From an uncultured Candidatus Planktophila sp. (GTDB lineage: Bacteria; Actinomycetota; Actinomycetes; Nanopelagicales; Nanopelagicaceae): a DNA stretch of 6,603 nt. Of the stretch, positions 4,776 to 6,603 are shown piece by piece. Numbering within the stretch: position 1 is the first letter of the stretch; each line of letters starts with the position of its first letter. The notes under the pieces were generated by a model, which was given only the letters and a program-made list of their open reading frames with translations, was not told where the DNA came from and made no database searches. Location: the NCBI GenBank assembly GCA_937927965.1, contig CALEZA010000013.1, positions 1 through 6,603 of the forward strand. The letters run 5' to 3'. The position numbers were made by a program, and so were the translations under genes.

Positions 4776-6137
4776 ATGAGCACAGTAATTCGTCCAGAAC
4801 GCATCGCAGAGTTAATGGCTATTGAGGAGCAGCGCTTCCTTGATACCCATAAGGCATCAACAGCAGCATTTACAGCTTCATCAAAGGTGATGCACGAAGG
4901 TGTTCCCATGTCCTGGATGGCCAAGTGGCCAGGTGCTCACCCAGTATTTGTGAAAGAGGCAAAGGGTGCTCACTTCACAGATCTCGATGGACACGACTAC
5001 ATCGACTTCTGTCTTGGTGACACAGGCTCTATGACAGGCCACTCACCTGCTGCCACAGTTGCAGCAGTCAAAGCTCAGATTGATAAGGGCATCACAGCGA
5101 TGTTGCCATCTGAGAATGCTGCGATTGTCTCTGACCTTCTGCGCCAGCGCTTTGGTTTGCCGCTATGGCAATTCACAGTCTCTGCAACAGATGCTAACCG
5201 CCATGTGATCCGTTATTCACGCATGATCACAGGTCGCGACAAGATCGTCGTGATTGATCGCTGCTATCACGGCTCAGTCGATGAAACATTTGCAACTTTG
5301 GATGATGCGGGCTTCACAGTCAAGCGCGAAGGAAATATCGGAGCACCTGTTGAGCTTAATGTCACCACACGAGTTGTTGAATTCAATGATCTCCCTGCCA
5401 TGGAGAAGGCGCTTGCCCACGGTGATGTTGCAGCGATTTTGATGGAACCTGCAATGACCAATATTGGAATTGTTCTTCCTGAACCAGGGTATTTAGAGGC
5501 AGTGCAAGATTTGTGTAAGAAGTATGGAACTCTTCTGATTATCGATGAGACCCACACAATCTCTGTGGGACCTGGTGGAATGACAGCAGATCTAGGTCTT
5601 AAGCCAGATTTCTTCACAATCGGAAAAGCACTCGCTGCAGGAATACCTGTTGGAACCTTTGGTATGACTCAAGAGGTCGCAGATGCCATTAAGGCAAAGG
5701 TTGAGATTGAAAAGATTGACACTGGTGGAATCGGCGGAACTCTTGCAGGAAATATCTTGGCACTTGCTGCGATGAGAGCAACTCTCACAGAAGTGCTCAC
5801 TGAATCTAACTTTGCTCGCATGATTGAGTTGGGAGATCGTTGGTCAGATGGCGTTGATGCCGCCATTAAGGAATTTGATCTTGATTGGCACTGCAATCGT
5901 TTAGGTGCACGTGGCGAATACATCTTTAAGGGCAAGGCTCCACGCACTGGAAAAGAAGCAGCTGATTCAGGTGACTTCGCGCTAGAGCAGTACATCCACT
6001 TGCGTCTGCTCAATGATGGGTTTTTATTAACGCCATTTCACAATATGGCGCTGATGTCACCTGCAACGACAAAGGCAGATGTTGATGCACATACAAAAGC
6101 CTTTAGAAAAATGTGCGCCGAATTAGTACAGCGTTAA
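4776..6137 (+). CDS. Class III PLP-dependent aminotransferase, glutamate-1-semialdehyde aminomutase-like
   Basis: A 453-residue fold-type I aminotransferase of normal length. Visible landmarks are DLDGHDYIDF (69-78), TGRDKIVVIDRCYHG (152-166) with the PLP-stacking Tyr-His-Gly, MEPAMTN (223-229), IIDETH (255-260) with Asp257 contacting the pyridine nitrogen, and TIGKALAAGIPVG (281-293) with Lys284 as the Schiff-base lysine. The overall pattern is nearest to the HemL/GSAM branch. However, the phosphate-binding loop reads SATDAN (137-141 and on) instead of the usual SGTEA, and the lysine loop has AAG rather than GGG, so it is probably not the tetrapyrrole-pathway enzyme but an omega- or beta-amino-acid transaminase of unknown substrate. 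It lies 12 bases after the photolyase gene behind its own -10-like element. Its TAA (6135-6137) overlaps the stop codon of the convergent mshD gene. Confidence 0.85.
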   Translation: MSTVIRPERIAELMAIEEQRFLDTHKASTAAFTASSKVMHEGVPMSWMAKWPGAHPVFVKEAKGAHFTDLDGHDYIDFCLGDTGSMTGHSPAATVAAVKAQIDKGITAMLPSENAAIVSDLLRQRFGLPLWQFTVSATDANRHVIRYSRMITGRDKIVVIDRCYHGSVDETFATLDDAGFTVKREGNIGAPVELNVTTRVVEFNDLPAMEKALAHGDVAAILMEPAMTNIGIVLPEPGYLEAVQDLCKKYGTLLIIDETHTISVGPGGMTADLGLKPDFFTIGKALAAGIPVGTFGMTQEVADAIKAKVEIEKIDTGGIGGTLAGNILALAAMRATLTEVLTESNFARMIELGDRWSDGVDAAIKEFDLDWHCNRLGARGEYIFKGKAPRTGKEAADSGDFALEQYIHLRLLNDGFLLTPFHNMALMSPATTKADVDAHTKAFRKMCAELVQR

Positions 6138-6603
6138 TTAAAACCTAAAGACCTATAGAGCGCTAAACCTGGTTCGTTGTCAGCATCGACATACAACATC
6201 GATTGCTTTAAACCTTGTGTGGCTAAGTAATTCATTGCGGCAATTGAAACGGCGCGGCCAATTCCTTTGTGAGCATGATCTGGGTGCACGCCGATGACAT
6301 ATAGCTCGCCTACTGGATCTTGATTTACAAACTCATCATGAATCTTTGTCCAACAAAAACCAATGATTGTCTGGCCATCGACAGCTAAGAAAAATCCATT
6401 GGCATCGAACCAGTTTTCAGCCATGCGGTTTTCAAGATCTGCCATCGCCCAATTACCTTGATCTGGGTGGTGGGCAAAGATTGTGTTATTAAGCGTGAGC
6501 CACTGATCTTTATCTTGTGCAGGATCAAATGTGCGAATTGTGAATGAGTGTGCGCTGTGTGGGATTGGATCTTGTAGCGAGCGGTGAATCTTAAGAATAT
6601 GGC
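6134..6603 (-). CDS. mshD: Mycothiol synthase (MshD), C-terminal GNAT domain; 5' end outside window
   Basis: The minus-strand frame stays open from the window edge to TAA at 6136-6134, giving 155 full codons, about half the usual roughly 300 residues. An internal Met at 6445 is not the start, because conserved sequence continues upstream: FTIRTFDPAQD, then WLTLNNTIFAHHPDQGNW, then ADLENRMAENWFDANGFFLAV and GFCWTKIHD, all typical of the second acetyltransferase domain of MshD. GELYVIGVHPDHAHKGIGRA is the acetyl-CoA pyrophosphate loop, and LYVDADNEPGLALYRSLGF is the closing helix and strand. The enzyme acetylates Cys-GlcN-Ins with acetyl-CoA as the last step of mycothiol synthesis, in the cytoplasm, and marks the host as an actinobacterium. 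The chain stops one residue after LGF, short of the extra terminal strand usual in this family. It converges on the aminotransferase gene with overlapping stop codons. Confidence 0.9.
   Translation of the reverse strand, partial: HILKIHRSLQDPIPHSAHSFTIRTFDPAQDKDQWLTLNNTIFAHHPDQGNWAMADLENRMAENWFDANGFFLAVDGQTIIGFCWTKIHDEFVNQDPVGELYVIGVHPDHAHKGIGRAVSIAAMNYLATQGLKQSMLYVDADNEPGLALYRSLGFN

Noticed and set aside
5267..5617. Antisense open frame of 116 residues within the aminotransferase gene, and similar antisense frames at 2079-2444 and 5669-6013.
   Set aside because: They mirror the codon pattern of well-supported genes, are Ser/Thr/Pro-rich with no family features, and have no start signals.
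6100..6136. A frameshift hiding the missing C-terminal tail of mshD.
   Set aside because: Reading past the stop in the +1 frame gave no sequence resembling an MshD tail, so I treat the short end as real.
4776..6137. Annotation as hemL (glutamate-1-semialdehyde 2,1-aminomutase).
   Set aside because: The fold and catalytic lysine agree, but the cofactor-binding loops differ from genuine HemL and no tetrapyrrole genes are nearby.
6134..6445. A separate 103-residue acetyltransferase gene starting at the Met codon at 6445-6443.
   Set aside because: The same frame is open to the window edge and encodes conserved MshD sequence upstream of that Met, so it is an internal methionine of a longer, truncated gene.

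Overview
The window looks like a piece of chromosome from a small-genome, mycothiol-producing actinobacterium with roughly balanced GC. A sunlit freshwater lineage of the Nanopelagicales (acI, Planktophila-like) type is my best guess. The guess rests on an unmistakable mycothiol synthase (MshD) fragment, very tight packing with almost no intergenic DNA, probable leaderless promoters of actinobacterial type, and a light-driven DNA repair enzyme. The taxonomic placement is inference; only the mycothiol signature is strong.

Layout: (1) 1-189 is the 3' end of an ApbE-type flavin transferase. (2) 190-270 is an 81-base spacer, long for this window, holding a 10-base palindrome and a 9-base-pair hairpin that ends one base before the next start codon. 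(3) 271-606 encodes a small, unrecognised, probably secreted protein with two cysteines. (4) 603-1526 on the minus strand is an aldo/keto reductase whose stop codon interlocks with that of the small gene. (5) A 46-base divergent promoter region separates it from a plus-strand run: PfkB-type fructokinase (1573-2487), aldose 1-epimerase-like mutarotase (2500-3273), iron-sulfur bacterial cryptochrome/photolyase (3282-4763) and a class III aminotransferase related to glutamate-1-semialdehyde aminomutase (4776-6137). (6) 6134-6603 on the minus strand is the C-terminal half of mycothiol synthase, cut by the window edge and again interlocking at its stop codon with its convergent neighbour.

Function: the kinase and mutarotase make a plausible sugar-entry pair (anomer interconversion, then phosphorylation). 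The photolyase follows after only 8 bases with no evident ribosome binding site, so it is probably co-transcribed and translationally coupled. The aminotransferase follows after 12 bases, and that gap consists exactly of a -10-like hexamer plus six bases, so it probably also has its own leaderless promoter. The aldo/keto reductase and the kinase show the same hexamer-plus-six-bases geometry on opposite strands.

The window is mostly ordinary housekeeping and metabolic content. I see no CRISPR array, transposon, tRNA, rRNA or phage gene, and no convincing new multi-gene system. The items most worth a second look are the small secreted protein with its start-proximal hairpin, the leaderless promoter set, the complete iron-sulfur photolyase, the aminotransferase of unclear substrate, and the abrupt C-terminus of MshD.
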